NCBI GenBank assembly: GCA_029964075.1 | Contig: CM057147.1 | Location: 21,535,513 to 21,599,512, forward strand | Source: Patiria pectinifera | Lineage: Eukaryota > Echinodermata > Asteroidea > Valvatida > Asterinidae | DNA length: 64,000 nucleotides | Reading direction: 5' to 3' | Shown: positions 1 through 12,904 of the stretch, piece after piece | Position numbering within the stretch: the stretch's first letter is position 1 | Layout: each line of letters opens with the position of its first letter | Program-made: the position numbers and the translations under genes | Notes under the pieces: model-generated | Told to the model about the DNA's origin: nothing | The model's input: only the letters and a program-made list of their open reading frames with translations | Databases searched by the model: none

Positions 1-160
1 CATCTAGTTCCCCTTTTAGCTTGTCTGTGGGTGACTGTTTTCAAAACTCAGCTCTGTAAGTTACATTCATGTACATGTACTCACTTGACATTCTATAGTG
101 AACAAAAGTTGCCCGTTCTTGCCTTTATATTTTAATTGTCCTGTCTTGCCTGCCACCTTT

Positions 161-515
161 CTTGCATAAAGTGCCAATGTTTTGCCGAAAGTGCCAATTA
201 ATTCTTACCTAAAGTGCCAACTATTTCTTGCCTAAAGTGCCAATTAATTCTTATCTAAAGTGCCAACTATTTCTTGCCTAAAGTGCCAATTAATTCTTAC
301 CTAAAGTGCCAACTATTTCTTGCCTAAAGTGCCAATTAATTCTTACCTAAAATGCCAATCCTTGTCTAAAGTGCCATCTCTTGCCTCAAGTGCTATATCT
401 TGCCTCCAGTGCCATTTCTTGTCTAAAGTGCTAAAAACTCTTGCCTCAAGTGCCAATTCTCGCCTTAAGTGCCAATCAATTCTTGCCTATAGTGATAATT
501 CTTGCCATGTTGTCT
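161..515. repeat. Minisatellite of AAAGTGCCAA units
   Basis: A tandem array alternates two related units of about 22 bp, AAAGTGCCAATTAATTCTTACCT-like and AAAGTGCCAACTATTTCTTGCCT-like, so the combined period is about 45 bp. Copies are near-identical from about 200 to 350 and decay towards 515. The open frames here are only the repeat read through and need non-ATG starts. Confidence 0.85.
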
Positions 516-1560
516 AATGTCTCTAGGCCTATTGCCATCACTTGCCATAATTACATCCCTTCTTTACCGATACTATCATTATGTGCAAAATGTTGTTCCA
601 ATCAAAGCTGCCATGCATCAACCCTCCTTGCCAGCCATGTACACTCCCATTCTAGACACACAATTCTAGGCCTTACCTCAGTTACTTGCCTTCAACTTCA
701 AGTCAATGGCTGGATTGAAGGTCTAGTTCATTAGGTTTTTTAGGTTAAGATTAATTCAAAGTAATCCCTAGCTAATTTGTTTAGTCATAAAGAAAATTGG
801 GTAAAAGTTCACACTGAAAGCCACAGCCCTTAGCGTTGTCTTATTTCAATTAATTGTACTGGATGCTAGTATTGCTGTTGCAAGCAGGTCATCACCCACA
901 TTAGGTAAACCATGCAAAGCCAAACCATTGGCACCATTTGTCTTTTATGTGGACGGCCGCACAAGTAATGCACATGCATGCATATGGTGAGTAACCACTT
1001 AATTTTGTCACTTCCTTTGAAAAACATGTTCACCAGAGCTCTTGAAATAGAAATTGTTTGGAACAAAAAGAAAAAACAAGTCTATGAACCCCCCCCCCCT
1101 ATCCTAAACCTTGACTTTGTGACTCGGCATGGCAACACTTTTAAATCTTTGATACTTGATAAAAAAAATTAATTCTACTTTTAAATACATTCAACATTTT
1201 CAATTTGTTTTTTTAACTTCAAATTTGTGTTACTTTTTATTGTTAATTACTTTTGGATATGCATTTTGTCGGTGTCATTTGACTTTTCTTTATTTTCTAA
1301 ATAATTTGGGGTCAGAGAAGACAAACCCAACTACATGTAAGAAGGATGCTGTTTTCACTAGCTTATTAATTGAGTGTAAGTGTTGCCTCAAGTAGGCGTA
1401 CTCAAGTCGAAACTTTGTGCTTGTCCACGTAGTAAAGTGCGAGGGCATAAAATGTCAAAAACAAATCATAATTTCTGATTTCAAAAAAAAAATACATTTT
1501 AAAATGACATGGCTCAGTGAACCCTCCCTCTCTGGGGGGAGGGGGGAGCCATTTCAGCAA
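516..1560. other. Non-coding AT-rich stretch
   Basis: No protein family or splice-supported exon was recognised. A C-run lies near 1089 and an A-run near 1482. Short open frames have no recognisable domain and are treated as chance. Confidence 0.5.
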
Positions 1561-1880
1561 GTCTAGCCCAGCAGTCAAATGAGATTAAGTGACTGTTTTT
1601 AACAGTTTAGTGCTCCCTGTCTTCATAAAGCAGGATTGACTGGCTGTGACTGTTTATTCAACTTGATACAGCTATGCTTTGACTGTCATATATTGATAAG
1701 CCAACTGTGACTTGAACACCTTTCAATCTCCTGCTTTTGTCTGTTGATGGAATGGACTGTCACAGTGCCTATAAACAAGATCTGACTGTTGGTGACAAGC
1801 CTGAGTAAAAGGCATGGCAGGGGAAAAGAAGTGAAATTTTGACTGTCTGTGACTGATCAAACAAAAGATAAATATTGAAG
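1561..1880 (+). repeat. Dispersed GACTGT-rich repeat, copy 1
   Basis: This segment, rich in GACTGT/GTGACTG words, has an inverted partner at about 12905-13205. Shared blocks include the tract around CTTGATACAGCTATGCTTTG in this copy and its reverse complement near 13090-13115. It appears to be an old dispersed repeat of about 300 bp; its class was not determined. Confidence 0.65.
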
Positions 1881-3894
1881 TCTACTTAACAGTAATGGCC
1901 GAATTTAAATAATTGTCAGCAGTTTATTACTTTACTTTGTCTTCCATTTTATTTTGGTACTAAAAATCAAGAAAAAAATTGAACAGAAGTCAACACCCAG
2001 ACATACAAGTTTTCCTCGGATCTGCTGATTTCCTTGTTTTTAAGTTTTTGTGAATGCTATTACAAATTGAAAATACCATACAAAGTCTTGTGTGGTTTTG
2101 GAGTTTCCTTGTTTTTTTCCCCTAAAGTTCCAGTTGCATGCCTGAAAACAGTAAACGTTATGTGAGCATTTGAATAATCATTATTTAGAAAAAAGTTTCC
2201 AAATATCTTTTGATAAAACACTGAGGCACACAGTATTTCAAAAGGGCTTGTTTGACTTTTTAGAAATGATTCAGTACAATGTTAGGCTGTAACATGATTT
2301 ATTTCAATTGATTATTTTGCTTGAAAAATATTCCTGAACTAGCAATTTGCTCCCTATGTTCCTCCAGTTACACGAATTAGGACACTAGTATTTTTAAATT
2401 GGTCACCAGTAATCCTCACTGTTTCATCATGTCGGTTTTAAGGCCGTTGTCCAGTCTGTTCTGGGTTAGCCTGTAGAGAAAACATATCCCCATCTATAGT
2501 CAAGAAAACTGAATGAGTCAGTGAACAATGCAATAAAAAGACAGTGACAGCAGTTACTAGATTCAACACATTTATTAGTAATGTAATGCTAAAAACACGA
2601 TGGATGCAATCCTTAGCAGCCTGGGTAGGAAATGGACTCGTGCTTCGATTGCATGCCTCCACAGTATGTGCTTCTACCCCAGTTTAAGTCAATACAGTGC
2701 TCGCTATGCAGCGCATCCAAGCCACACATTAAATAATGGATGTATGCGTACTCAAAGGCCCAACCAATAAGCATGTCGGCTCGTCACACTGATACGGCGG
2801 TGCAGTCTGGACCTCCAGCTGTACACAGTGCAGCGTATGACTCGTAGCGTAGTGTAGTAGTGTAGTGTAGACTTACCATCGGGTAAACTGTTCGTGTGCT
2901 CTGTGCCTTGGCTAGCAACAGACTGATGTGCTGCGCCTCTTCATGCAAGTACGCCCTCAATGAAAGCGCACTGTGCAACTGATCACGTGACGTGCTTCAT
3001 AGCAACACTCGTAGCGATGTATGATTTGCATTACAATGGGCCCTCTTTAATTAAGCCAGGGTGTCCCGACCTGAAAGCTTATACACAATAACTCACAAAT
3101 TACATTAATAAAAAATAACAATTTTGCCAACATGAAAAGTTACCTCTTGTTAACTGTGGTACTGGAGATGTCTTACAGTTTAATTTGTTTTAATTAAGAG
3201 AATACTTTAAAGAACATTTTCATAACAATTTAAGAACCATTTAAGAACCTTTTCCAAACAAGTTAAGAATGATTTTATAATATTTTAAGAGCACTTTAAT
3301 AAAATTATGGGACGTCTCTAATCGGAGCAGTACTCAGAAAGAATAATTTGGGACCTAATAGTTCATTTCTTCTTAAGCTTGGCATTGAAGATGATGTCAA
3401 ACATCCACATCCTTTTATGATCTTGGTTGCTATGCCGGACTGAAACTTGGTGACGATGATGTTTTTGTCATCTTGGTAGCAGTCCAGCTCAATGTCTCCT
3501 CAAGAACGATGTCTGGCACCAGCTCACTCGAACTGGTCCCAGTTGGACCAGTAAGTTTTTGATGCTGGACCATTTATTGATACAGCACTCTGGTATGGTC
3601 AACTGCTGCATTTTTCTCCTTCAGAACCCAGGTTATGGTGTCGTTCTTTAGTTGGGCCTCGCTTGTTTTGATTGGCTTTACATGTTTTGATTGGCTCTGC
3701 ATAGATCCTGCCTGCATGGCTTCTTCTACAGGTGACTCGGCCCTAGAGGTGTTGCGTTCTATGCTTGAGGAAGCTGGACAACAGCTAGCAATTTACGCCT
3801 TGTTACACAGTAATTAGGTTTGGGTTTGGACGGGGTCTACCTGATGTTCCCCAATACCTGTTCCCCAATACCTATATATGTTCCCCAAAATCCT
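1881..3894. other. Non-coding stretch with a dispersed repeat
   Basis: No gene recognised. A segment at about 2895-3015 (around GGCTAGCAACAGACT and ACGCCCTCAATGA) recurs diverged at about 5722-5855, so it is a dispersed repeat. Just before the telomere-like tract, 3845-3890 holds short GTTCCCCAATACCT repeats. Confidence 0.5.
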
Positions 3895-4078
3895 CAGGGT
3901 TAGGCTTAGGGTTAGGGTTAGGTTTAGATGGTTAGGGTTTGATGATTAGGTTTAGATGGTTAAGGTTAGATGGTTAGGTTTAGATGGTTAGGGTTAGATG
4001 TTTAGGGTAAGATGCTTAGGGTTAGATGCTTAGGGTTAGATGCTTAGGGTTACATGCAGATGCTTCTAGGGTTAGGGT
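3895..4078 (+). repeat. Interstitial telomere-like repeat (TTAGGG-derived)
   Basis: TTAGGG units are visible at the edges. The interior is dominated by derived longer units such as TTAGGGTTAGATGC and GATGGTTAGGTT. The metazoan telomere hexamer is TTAGGG; this looks like a decayed interstitial tract in which a longer secondary unit has been amplified. Confidence 0.85.
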
Positions 4079-5055
4079 TGTGGAACATGTAGGTATTGGG
4101 CAACATAGGTAGGCACCTGGTTTGGACAATGCTAGACTTGCATAGGCGATGACTCTTTCTTTCCCTTCCTAAACTTGCGAAGGGAGAACTCACTGATCCC
4201 ATCCCTGCTGGCATCAGATCGTGTTTGTATTGGCCCTCCAGTTGAGAGTAACCCAGGATAGGGGCCTCCTGCAATCCTGTCTTGAGGGTGTTGAAAGAGC
4301 TGTCACACTACTTGTCCCATTAGATGTTAAACAGTGTACGTAGTGGCCGTGCTTGTAGCGAGTGTATCTCGTTCTTCCAGTAGGAAGAAGACTTTGAAAA
4401 GTTCCTCATAAAGGTTTGAATGGTCTTTGTGTGTTTGAAGGGTTTGTTTTGCATGAGGTATGCAATTCTCATTCGTCTTTGGTAGTGGTTTGGCCGGAGT
4501 GGGAACAAAGTTTAAATCTTTACTCAGGGCTGTTTTCTCTGATGTGGAGATGGATAGCTTACGATAGGTTGAATATAACATGTTCATTGTTTTTGTTTTT
4601 TGGCCAAATAAGCTCGGGATTGGGTTTTATTTACTCGGTGGAGTTCCATGTGAACTTACAAGGAAGCTTGAAATATTTGAAATGATATGTATTGTAGGTT
4701 GGGTTTCCAGATGTCGAAGGAGTTGACAGTTTCCTTCTTGTCCAAACACCATTGTTTTGGTGCTCGGTGTGAACTGGCCATGGTGATTGGAAGGGTAAGG
4801 ACACTCTTGTTGGTAAAAACTGAAAGTTAGTGTTATTATGCAGCTGTAGTATCAGCTGGCCAGCTGTTCACCTGTTTGTGAATGATGCACAGGGTCGGAA
4901 GTCCAAATGTAGCACTCAAAGTCGGCGGTTTGTTGTGACCAGTCCTTTTATGAGCTGAAAAGTGCATGGAAATGTCCAACGCTGCCACCATGGCACTATA
5001 GTAGTTGAATGGGGGATACCACATGAATGAATCACGGTCAAGTACCTCCCTCTCT
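4079..5055. other. Non-coding stretch 3' of a LINE relic
   Basis: No host gene recognised. The right part probably contains the 3' end of the LINE relic described next; the rest shows only short open frames without known domains. Confidence 0.4.
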
Positions 5056-5411
5056 CTTCAGTCCGATGGCACAATTTGCGCTCAGTGGCCATTACTAGTC
5101 TACGCCAACAATCTTGATCCAATGCTGATCTTGATGCTGCTGCAAGTCCCTGTCTGGTCCACTGTTTTATGTCGTTGGTTCCATGATGTTGTTGGATGAC
5201 GTCTCTTCCCATAGACCAATCCCTGGATTATTTCTTTGTCGATTCCTTCGCGGCGCATGACGTGGCCAAAGAAATGCATCTTCCCCACAGCCATCTGTTG
5301 TCTCAGCATCAACTCACTCCCTGTGGTATCCAATACCCAGCGGTTGGTCCTCCTCTCCATCCACGACACTTGGAGAACCCGTCTGTATGCCCAGATCTCA
5401 AAGGTATCCAC
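5056..5411 (-). pseudogene. Broken LINE reverse transcriptase, C-terminal end
   Basis: Read on the minus strand, the segment from 5411 to about 5205 gives a LINE C-terminal pattern: an EIWAYRRVLQVSW-like stretch, RRTN, then FGHVMRREG and GKRR. The match continues in another frame from about 5195 to 5056 (IKQWTRQGL, then DCWRRLVMATERK), so at least one frameshift separates the halves. These short motifs are typical of non-LTR retrotransposon C-termini. Neither end of an intact ORF remains, so this is a dead fragment. The clade cannot be set from this part alone. Confidence 0.8.
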
Positions 5412-8400
5412 TCTACGCTAGTCTGCCATTGGACTCACAACCATAGGAAGCTATAGCTATAAATAGTGACACACACATGTTACAATAACAATATAATAAT
5501 ATAAAGGACATCAATAAAGTGAAATAGTAAATTATAAGAATTATGCACAGAAGATACATGTGCCACAATATTGCACTATGAGACAAAACAAAATAAGAAA
5601 AAAAAACATGTTCACATCACAAAATCACCACATTCTTAAAAAAAGTAAAATATACTGAAAGAACAGAACAAGGATTAAAAATGACAGGCCTGGTGTGCTA
5701 TTACCCCGATTTGAGTCTATGCAGCACTCTGTTCCCTGCATGGCTAGCAACAGACTAATGCGCAACGCCTCTTTTTCCCACAAGTACATTGTGTACGCCC
5801 TCAATGATGTGCGCTACCAAACTGAAAAGGTGACGCGCTTCATAGCAGCACTTCACATGCTTTATAGTTGTCAACTCTAATATGTCGGAATCTACATGTA
5901 TACTGTATACTCACCAGCTTAACTTTGCAAATAAAAAATGGATGTGATTAATGCCACCATACTCTGTGTGCCTCAGTGTTTCATCAAAATATAATTTGGA
6001 AACTGTTCTCTGATTATTTCATTTAAACACGATATAGACTTACCTTGACAAATAAAAATGGTAATCTAATTCTTCTCACATATGGATCATGTGCCAACTT
6101 TCTAACCATAAATATTGTTCTTTCTTCAATTACCGACTATCAAAAACCATTAAAAATACCAGTAAAATGTGAAATTATTCTTTTAAATTAGAAAACTCTG
6201 GAAATGTTTGAATAATATAGTACTCAAGTTATTACTCGTACGCATATATGTTATTGATAATTCATAGCATAATATGATAATATTTATTGTCCTTTCATAG
6301 TCAACTTGAATATGTCTGAGTCAATACTTTATACTCATCAAGTTAACTTTGAAAGTTTAGTAGCATGTAAATATTGCTTGGGAATAATACTGCAGGCAAT
6401 GATGAAGGATTAACGCTACTGCGAACATTGATTAAATGAGATCAATATGCCACCATACTCTTTGAAAATATATTAAAAATGACATTTTACTATATTAGAG
6501 TATTGGTATACAGAACAGGTCTTAATATATACATGTAGGACACTTAAGTTGGGATTTGCTTTCTCTGATGATCAAATTGCTTGAGAGTCAACAAATTCAA
6601 ATCAATGTTGACTCCAATGAAACTTCTGCATTGTGCCACATTGAATGTCCGTTGGAAGACCACCTTACCACTGGCCAGTTGTTTGGTGGTTAGCAATTTT
6701 ATAAGGGCACACTAATCAGTATTCACAGCCTTTTACAATCCCACAAGGAGAAGCAGGACCTGAAGTGCACACTTGGAGAATCTGCTGCGAATGTGGTGAA
6801 GTGCAAGACATCACCTATGAGACTCGGTGAATAAAGATCCCTTTTTTGGCCCATCCTCACTGGACAGTCCGACGGGTCACCTATACCCAAGGACTCGGCA
6901 CCCATAGCAATGTTTCCCCACTTTAGCAAGCCTACGGGTCTTCTATACCCATGGCATCTTACTCCTGTGCTGGACCCAGAGACAATAGACCTGCTTCATT
7001 TACCTTCACTGGAGGAGCAGTAATGATTGACTGTACTCTGTGAGGAGCATCTCCATAGCCAAGGAGTCAGGAGTCATCCAGCCCTCAAGGATAGCCCCAG
7101 CTTCTCTCGTCTCATTAGCATCTTCTGTCACTGATGATGCACAGAATGAAGACCGGGAGTCATGGAAAACATGAGCTTGCCCCAGTTGCTGGTTTCACTT
7201 TAAAGGTAAGACTGTGCCACACTTTTTAATCATTGTGAAGAGAAAATATCTCTGAAGAGAAATGCGTTATCTCCTTGGTGAAAACTAAATAACACAGCAA
7301 TTGTTGGCCTCTACTTTTGAATCCCCTCATGCAAAGTTGTTCTTGTCATGACATTGCAAATCATAATATGCATCTAGTCAATACCTAAGTTGGTTCATTT
7401 TCCTGTCAACTAAGTTTGCATGTCTTTAAACCATACACGGCCGGGTTCTATTCCATCATAACAGTCTGGAGGCTGGCTGCCCTTATATGCTGTACCTCTT
7501 TCCTGTTTGAGTAAATCTTTCACCGAGAGCTTGGTCTTCTATGATTCACTCAGGCCACTTTTTTCCCATGTGTCCCTTTCTGTTGCCTTGATGAATTTGC
7601 CCTGCTAGTGTGTCATTATGTAGGTTGTTTTGCCTGACAAAATGACCAAATATTGCAATGTGACCGAATATGGCAATTAATTTCTCAAGGGTTTTACTGT
7701 TGCTGTATTGCATATGCTCTAATAAATATCACTTTCAAACAAATGTTTGTAAAATCTCTTTAAAATGCTAACTTGACACAAATTATGGCTTCTCTTAATG
7801 ACGAAATCTTGGTCGGCAACAGGATTTTCTGTGAAGCTTTGGACAAGCGTTATCAGATTTTATTTCTCTCCTCTTTACAACTGCAACTTCTCAGAGAATT
7901 TTATGAAACCTATTGGAAGAATGAAAAAAGAAAATAGTTGATAATCTAACCATGTTTTTAACAAAATGTATGTGTAACATGGTGCACAACTTCTAAACAA
8001 AAAGAAACAAAAATTTAATACCACTTGATAAAAGAAGTCATTATTGGAAGTCCTCCCCCCCCCCGGCCCCTTTCACGTGAAACACCTCATAGTTAGGTTT
8101 GAATGATGAAGATCTGATTTCCTATCAGCGAGAACTTTTTTATTGTTTAAGCTGTAATAAGAAATGTTTGTTGTGCGGTGTATGAACATATGAAGAGTTT
8201 ATTTCCCAAATGCGATATATGTACGCCACTGTCTTCCCTTTTCAAAAACTGTAATTATGAACAATCAAGAAAATTTGATGATATAAACTTTGGTAGTGTA
8301 TAGTGCACTTGACCATAAGCTTTGATTGGATACCATTTGCAATTTATGTTCTTTCATGTTGGCTGAGCAATCTTTTTTTTAACTGATGTACGATAAAATG

Positions 8401-9747
8401 AAAATTACCACATTTGGACATGTGGAAGGATTTGGAGAATAGGCAAAAAGACTTCTAAATAACTATTGATATGATTGATCTGAAATTTTTAAAGAGTGAT
8501 AAAAGTTAAGATTCAATTGATTTTTTGTTTCTGTTGGAAGCAGCTCATTGATTTTGATGTTAGATGTGAAATCCAGATAACCAATGCTTCTAAAGTGCAG
8601 TAGTGGGCATTTCCGACTACTTTAGTCAAACAATGAATGTTCAGGCATCTGGAAAATTGGTGTCATATTAAAGCTAATGCCCAAGTGCATCTTGCAATAC
8701 CAAATTTATCATGACAATATTACGTTTTCCTACAATCCCATTTTAGTTTCCTAAAATCACAACTGTTGCATTTTGTAGGGGCACCCTGTTTACTTAAACT
8801 GAACTTCAGAACACAATAGAGCCAAAAAATTAAGTTTAGAAACAGCTGTTATACTGTTTTTATTCTTTTAGGTTTTGTAACTGAGCAAAGTTACCACCTG
8901 CTATTATCGTTTTGATTTTTAATTCTGTCATTCAATATAATTACCCCATCAGCATCTGGGTCTGTATTGTATTACAGTGTATTTATTCACTGAATAATAA
9001 ATCATAGGGTGCCTTCAAGTAGCTCACTGGGATCGACTCTGTAAAAGAAGACGTTAGCTATGACAGCCGGACTAATCGAACATTCAACCGTGGGCCATCA
9101 CGATCCTCACGTGATGTCTGTACAAAATGCCCATTTCAGACTGGGTCTTAACTTTGAGATTTACTGCTTTGCAGTAAGTTGAAAAAGTAAAAAAAGTTTG
9201 GCTGAAATTACAGCCTCTAAAGTTGAAATTAACTAAATAAATAATGACCTTTTTACTTGAAATAAATTGATTTTGGGGTCCGCTCAAGTTTTTGGCTGTC
9301 CAGCCGCCAAATTTGTTCGTTTCTTGAAATGAACAAACAACACATGAATGCATGTGACCTGTTCCCACCACTGAGTCTGCTCCTTCAGCAGTTTCTGTGG
9401 TGGCTGACTCAAGTGAGCCCCTAGAATGACGTCAGAGCAAATTAAACGGCAAGGGTCTAACCTGAGACATCGATCCGGGTGAGCTACATGTACTTTGTAC
9501 TCGAACGTACCCTAAGAGTGCTAGGGCAGTTTTGGTGCTACAGTGAGTAACAGGCAGGGCAGTTTTGGGCGCTATAGTGACTAAAAGTTAAAATAAAATA
9601 TGCAGGCCTGCACCAGGGATGGGTGCTAATACGTGTACCTTTGAAAAGTGTCATTTGAACAGCTAAATTATATTTTTGTTGTGTGATTTATGGCTTGCAT
9701 ACATTTTGCTTGCACAATGTAGGCCTAAGTCTTTACAATTTGCAATA
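5412..9747. other. Long non-coding stretch
   Basis: No gene or exon could be supported. A C-rich tract lies near 8054-8067. The copy of the 2895-3015 repeat is at about 5722-5855. The many short open frames lack recognisable domains. Confidence 0.5.
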
Positions 9748-9976
9748 ATTAGGTTTTGCCCTTCACCGACATATAACCACTGTCTACTCGGTGTGTTACC
9801 CGCGAGTGAAAGTTAAACAATCTCTTGTGCTCGGTGGTCGAGTGGTAAGACGTCTGCTCAACAAAGCAGAAGGTTGTGGGTTCGATTCCCACCCGAGTGC
9901 TTTTGCTGGCTTTCACTCGAGTTGAACACACTGAGTCTATACAATTTTTATACGTCGATGAAGGGCAAAACCTAAT
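9748..9976. mobile_element. Inverted-repeat element (MITE/foldback) with a tRNA-like core
   Basis: Outer arms are inverted copies: ATTAGGTTTTGCCCTTCACC at the left and its near reverse complement (GATGAAGGGCAAAACCTAAT) at the right. Inner blocks are also inverted (CGCGAGTGAAAG against CTTTCACTCGAG; CTCGGTGTGTT against AACACACTGAG). The middle holds the tRNA-like sequence at 9827-9900. No clear target duplication was found. A fragment related to the arm occurs near 13255-13310. Confidence 0.75.
9827..9900 (+). tRNA. tRNA-like sequence or tRNA pseudogene
   Basis: The 74-nt segment has an A-box (TGGTCGAGTGG) and a B-box (GGTTCGATTCC). The T stem is perfect (GTGGG/CCCAC). A 7-bp acceptor stem is possible with two wobble pairs (TGCTCGG/CCGAGTG), and a short D stem is possible. 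The anticodon stem TCTGC/GCAGA encloses 8 nt rather than the usual 7, so the anticodon cannot be assigned safely; AAC would be the nominal reading. Its place at the centre of an inverted-repeat element and the odd loop favour a mobile tRNA-derived sequence over a working tRNA gene. Confidence 0.5.
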
Positions 9977-10363
9977 ATTGATGCAAATTTCATCTTATGA
10001 ATAGTCTTTACTACTTGATATGAACACTCCCCGATAGAAATGATACATGACACTCATTTGAAAATCCTCTGTACAGGCCTGGCATATCTTTTAAAAGTAA
10101 AGGCCTCATTGGCCTACATGTAGGTTGGAAGTAACATGGCTTGATAGGATCATTTGCAAGTACTCAAAAATTTGCCTTATGAAATAACCTGTTAAATAAA
10201 GGCACACATTTTGTTCATGATCTTTAAAAGATGTGACACTTGAGCTGAAAAGTCAGCTATTTTATTTACATTTCTGTAATTGCAAATGATATATTGGCCT
10301 TTCAACATAGCTTTTGCTATTGATTTAAATTTCTGTTGAAAAGCACTGATTACACAGTGCCCG
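9977..10363. other. Non-coding spacer
   Basis: No feature seen. Confidence 0.4.
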
Positions 10364-10546
10364 TAATTATAATAAATAATGAATGTTTGTGAGTGCAATG
10401 GTAAGAATAATTTTATGAGGTGACAGATGAAATGTTCCATTACACAAGGCGAAGCTGAGTGGAATGGAACATTTCATCTCTCACCGAATGAAATTATTGT
10501 TTCCAGTGCACGAACGTGAAACATTCATTATTTGTATAATATAAAT
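10364..10546. repeat. Foldback (hairpin) element
   Basis: Long inverted arms: GATGAAATGTTCCATTAC near 10427 mirrors GGAATGGAACATTTCATC near 10460, and the outer blocks around AATAATGAATGTTT mirror AAACATTCATTATT. The spacer contains GGCGAAGCTGAGTG, which resembles the GCCGAAGGTGAG centres of the hairpins at 34739-34862 and 48872-49031. It is probably a MITE. Confidence 0.7.
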
Positions 10547-11870
10547 TATCCTGATGCAAATTCCATTAAAAGTCAAATACTGACAAAGTGTATTTTTTTT
10601 AATGATGAATGGAAAGAGAGCCCCCATGTTTGCAATTGTAGTGGCTTGGTGTAAGAGTATTGTACTGGTAACAGCCCTTGGGTATGTTGCAGTTAGCAGT
10701 GGATTGCACCAGAATTCCTGGTCAGTTTTACAGGACAAAAAGATAACGACAAAACTCTACAATGAAAAGTATGCTAACATAGTCTGCTTTTACAAATATG
10801 TCTAAAACTAGGGAAATTGTTCAAACTATATGTTGACCAGTTATATAGCTCAGCATGTCAATGCCGTGGTGTATTTACTCATGTGGGGCATTTACTGCTC
10901 AATATACATGGCACTCAAACACAAAGCTGAAGGTACCATGGAGCACTTGGTCTTGATAAAACACCATGCCCCACACCACAGGAGTCTTACAATATTGATC
11001 CAATTTCAAACCAGAGGCCATCTGCCCATTCACTGCTTGTACACGTTATACCCTGATCAAAGCAGGGTACATGTACACTGAAAATAAAAGTGAGATAGCA
11101 TTGGCACGCAAGTCTTATTAAAGAGGGTGACCTCCTTGGTGTTAGCAAGATACAATTATTACACATTATTGATGTGCAATGCCATATCTGTATTTTATTG
11201 GCAAGATGGCTTTTGTGCCAATTGTAAGCCACTTCTTCCTGCATCTTGGTGCCAAGACATGATATGACTGCGCGTTTATTTTGGTGTAAAGTAAAAACTG
11301 TACCTGGGTTAAAGCCAAATTTATCAGATTTATAAATAAATGCAAATGTGAACATGTATGATCTGGCAAGGATTCTAAAGAGTAATTTAATAAGCAGTGT
11401 ATACAGCTGTGTCATTGCAATTGCTTCTTCAAGGAGTTTGGACCCTTCCCGTGCTGATCCCCAGGTCCAACTGACTCAGTTGCATAATAAAGGGTCTCGA
11501 TCTCAGGGTGACAAGTTTACAGTGCAGTGGAAATGATCATAGGTGAACTTTGTGCCATCACTGATCAACACGAGGCACTGATGCATGGTGGAATATTTGT
11601 CTCCAAAGAAACACGGCAGAGCTCTTCATGTACTGTTTAAGTTAGCAGGGAAATGACAGTGACAGCTCATCAGATCCTGGTCCATTTTTACCAGTATTAT
11701 GCAGCAGAACACCTGCAGTATTAGAAATCCAGGATAAGCCTTACTGGATGATATGCAAGAAACTTGGCATATACACCTGCAGACTCAACTAGGCCTGAAA
11801 TGATTGCAAGTAGTACAAGCTAGCCCTTGCTTACAGCTAAATGGGTAACTGTACATACGCCTAGTGAGAT
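10547..11870. other. Non-coding stretch
   Basis: No coding exon supported. A minus-strand open frame of about 140 codons at 10987-11415 shows no domain and no codon pattern suggesting a gene. Confidence 0.4.
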
Positions 11871-11874
11871 GGTT

Positions 11875-12490
11875 GTTTTTCTCTGAGCTGTCACATCACA
11901 TCGGTAATCCTGCCGAAACCCACTAACGGTGAAACAGATAAGCATCTACATGTAGTTGGGCTGTTAAGAAGTCTGTATCCTTGGATACTACAAAGCCAGA
12001 GATGATGTAAATCGGAGCTGTGCTTGCACATCAGAGTTTCTGCCATTGCAGTGGCTCAATAGAAACTGTACATGGACGTGTTTTCCTGAGCTGTAGAGAT
12101 GTTGCAGAGACTCTGCTTAAAGCTGGAAACTTTGCAGCAGAACATGGATGAATACCTGCATGCATGTCAATGATTTTGTTCTGATAATGTTTTCTGAGCT
12201 CGTTTGCATGGCAGTGACTCGGCTCATTATCCCCAAGTATTGCAGCGGGACATCTGATACAGCAGCTTTGTGTATGTCCTGGGTTAGTTTGAGCTGTGGG
12301 TCACTCTGCAGAAATCCGCCGAACCTGAAACTTTGCAGCAGGACTTGGCATAGATGATCAAGGATTCAGCTTTGATAGTGATATTTTCTGATGAGCTCTT
12401 CAGCATTACAGAGACTCAGCTAGATCGAGACCCTTAAACAATGCAGTGAAACTTGGCATAAAGGCGAGATGCTTGTAATCAGCATAGATT
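11875..12490. repeat. Degenerate tandem repeat
   Basis: Several loosely repeated blocks recur: TTTTCTGAGCT-like starts near 11877, 12082, 12190 and 12385, with GAAACTTTGCAGCAG or GAAACTTGGCAT blocks near 12126, 12326 and 12450. They look like three or four strongly diverged units of 100-200 bp. Confidence 0.45.
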
Positions 12491-12499
12491 TAAAAACAG

Positions 12500-12600
12500 G
12501 AGGTGCCTGATCCTTGGAATAACCCAACATCAGGGTGACAGTGGGGTTTCAGTATCTGGCTGTCGGTGAAGGCGTAATCCATACTGTCGTTTGAGACTGA
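12500..12600 (+). repeat. Dispersed repeat, copy 1
   Basis: The block from GGAATAACCCAACATCAGGG through CTGTCGGTGAAGGCGT recurs at 13978-14060 in the same orientation with few changes. Function unknown. Confidence 0.65.
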
Positions 12601-12904
12601 AGTATCACATGATATGCATAATTCATCCGTTGTTTTATTAAAATGAAAAATTTAGATTCTTGAAAGTGACAGTTTAATATTTGATCCAGCAACATTTAAA
12701 TGTATTGCTGTTTATACTTTATGAAACAAAGCATTTAAAAGCTGTTATAATTTTACTGATTGTATATTTTTGTGGTCACTTTTCATTGTGATGAATTCTT
12801 TGTAATTGATACTTTATTACGCAGTACAGACTTTTGATGGAAATTGCGTCAGGTTGGTGTAATTTTAATGTAAGGTTTTCACAATGACATGATTTCTCAA
12901 TTTT

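Noticed and set aside
9827-9900. Functional valine tRNA gene
   Set aside because: The anticodon loop is 8 nt and the sequence is embedded in an inverted-repeat element; kept only as tRNA-like.
10987-11415. 142-codon minus-strand open frame
   Set aside because: No domain, no splice context and no neighbour support.
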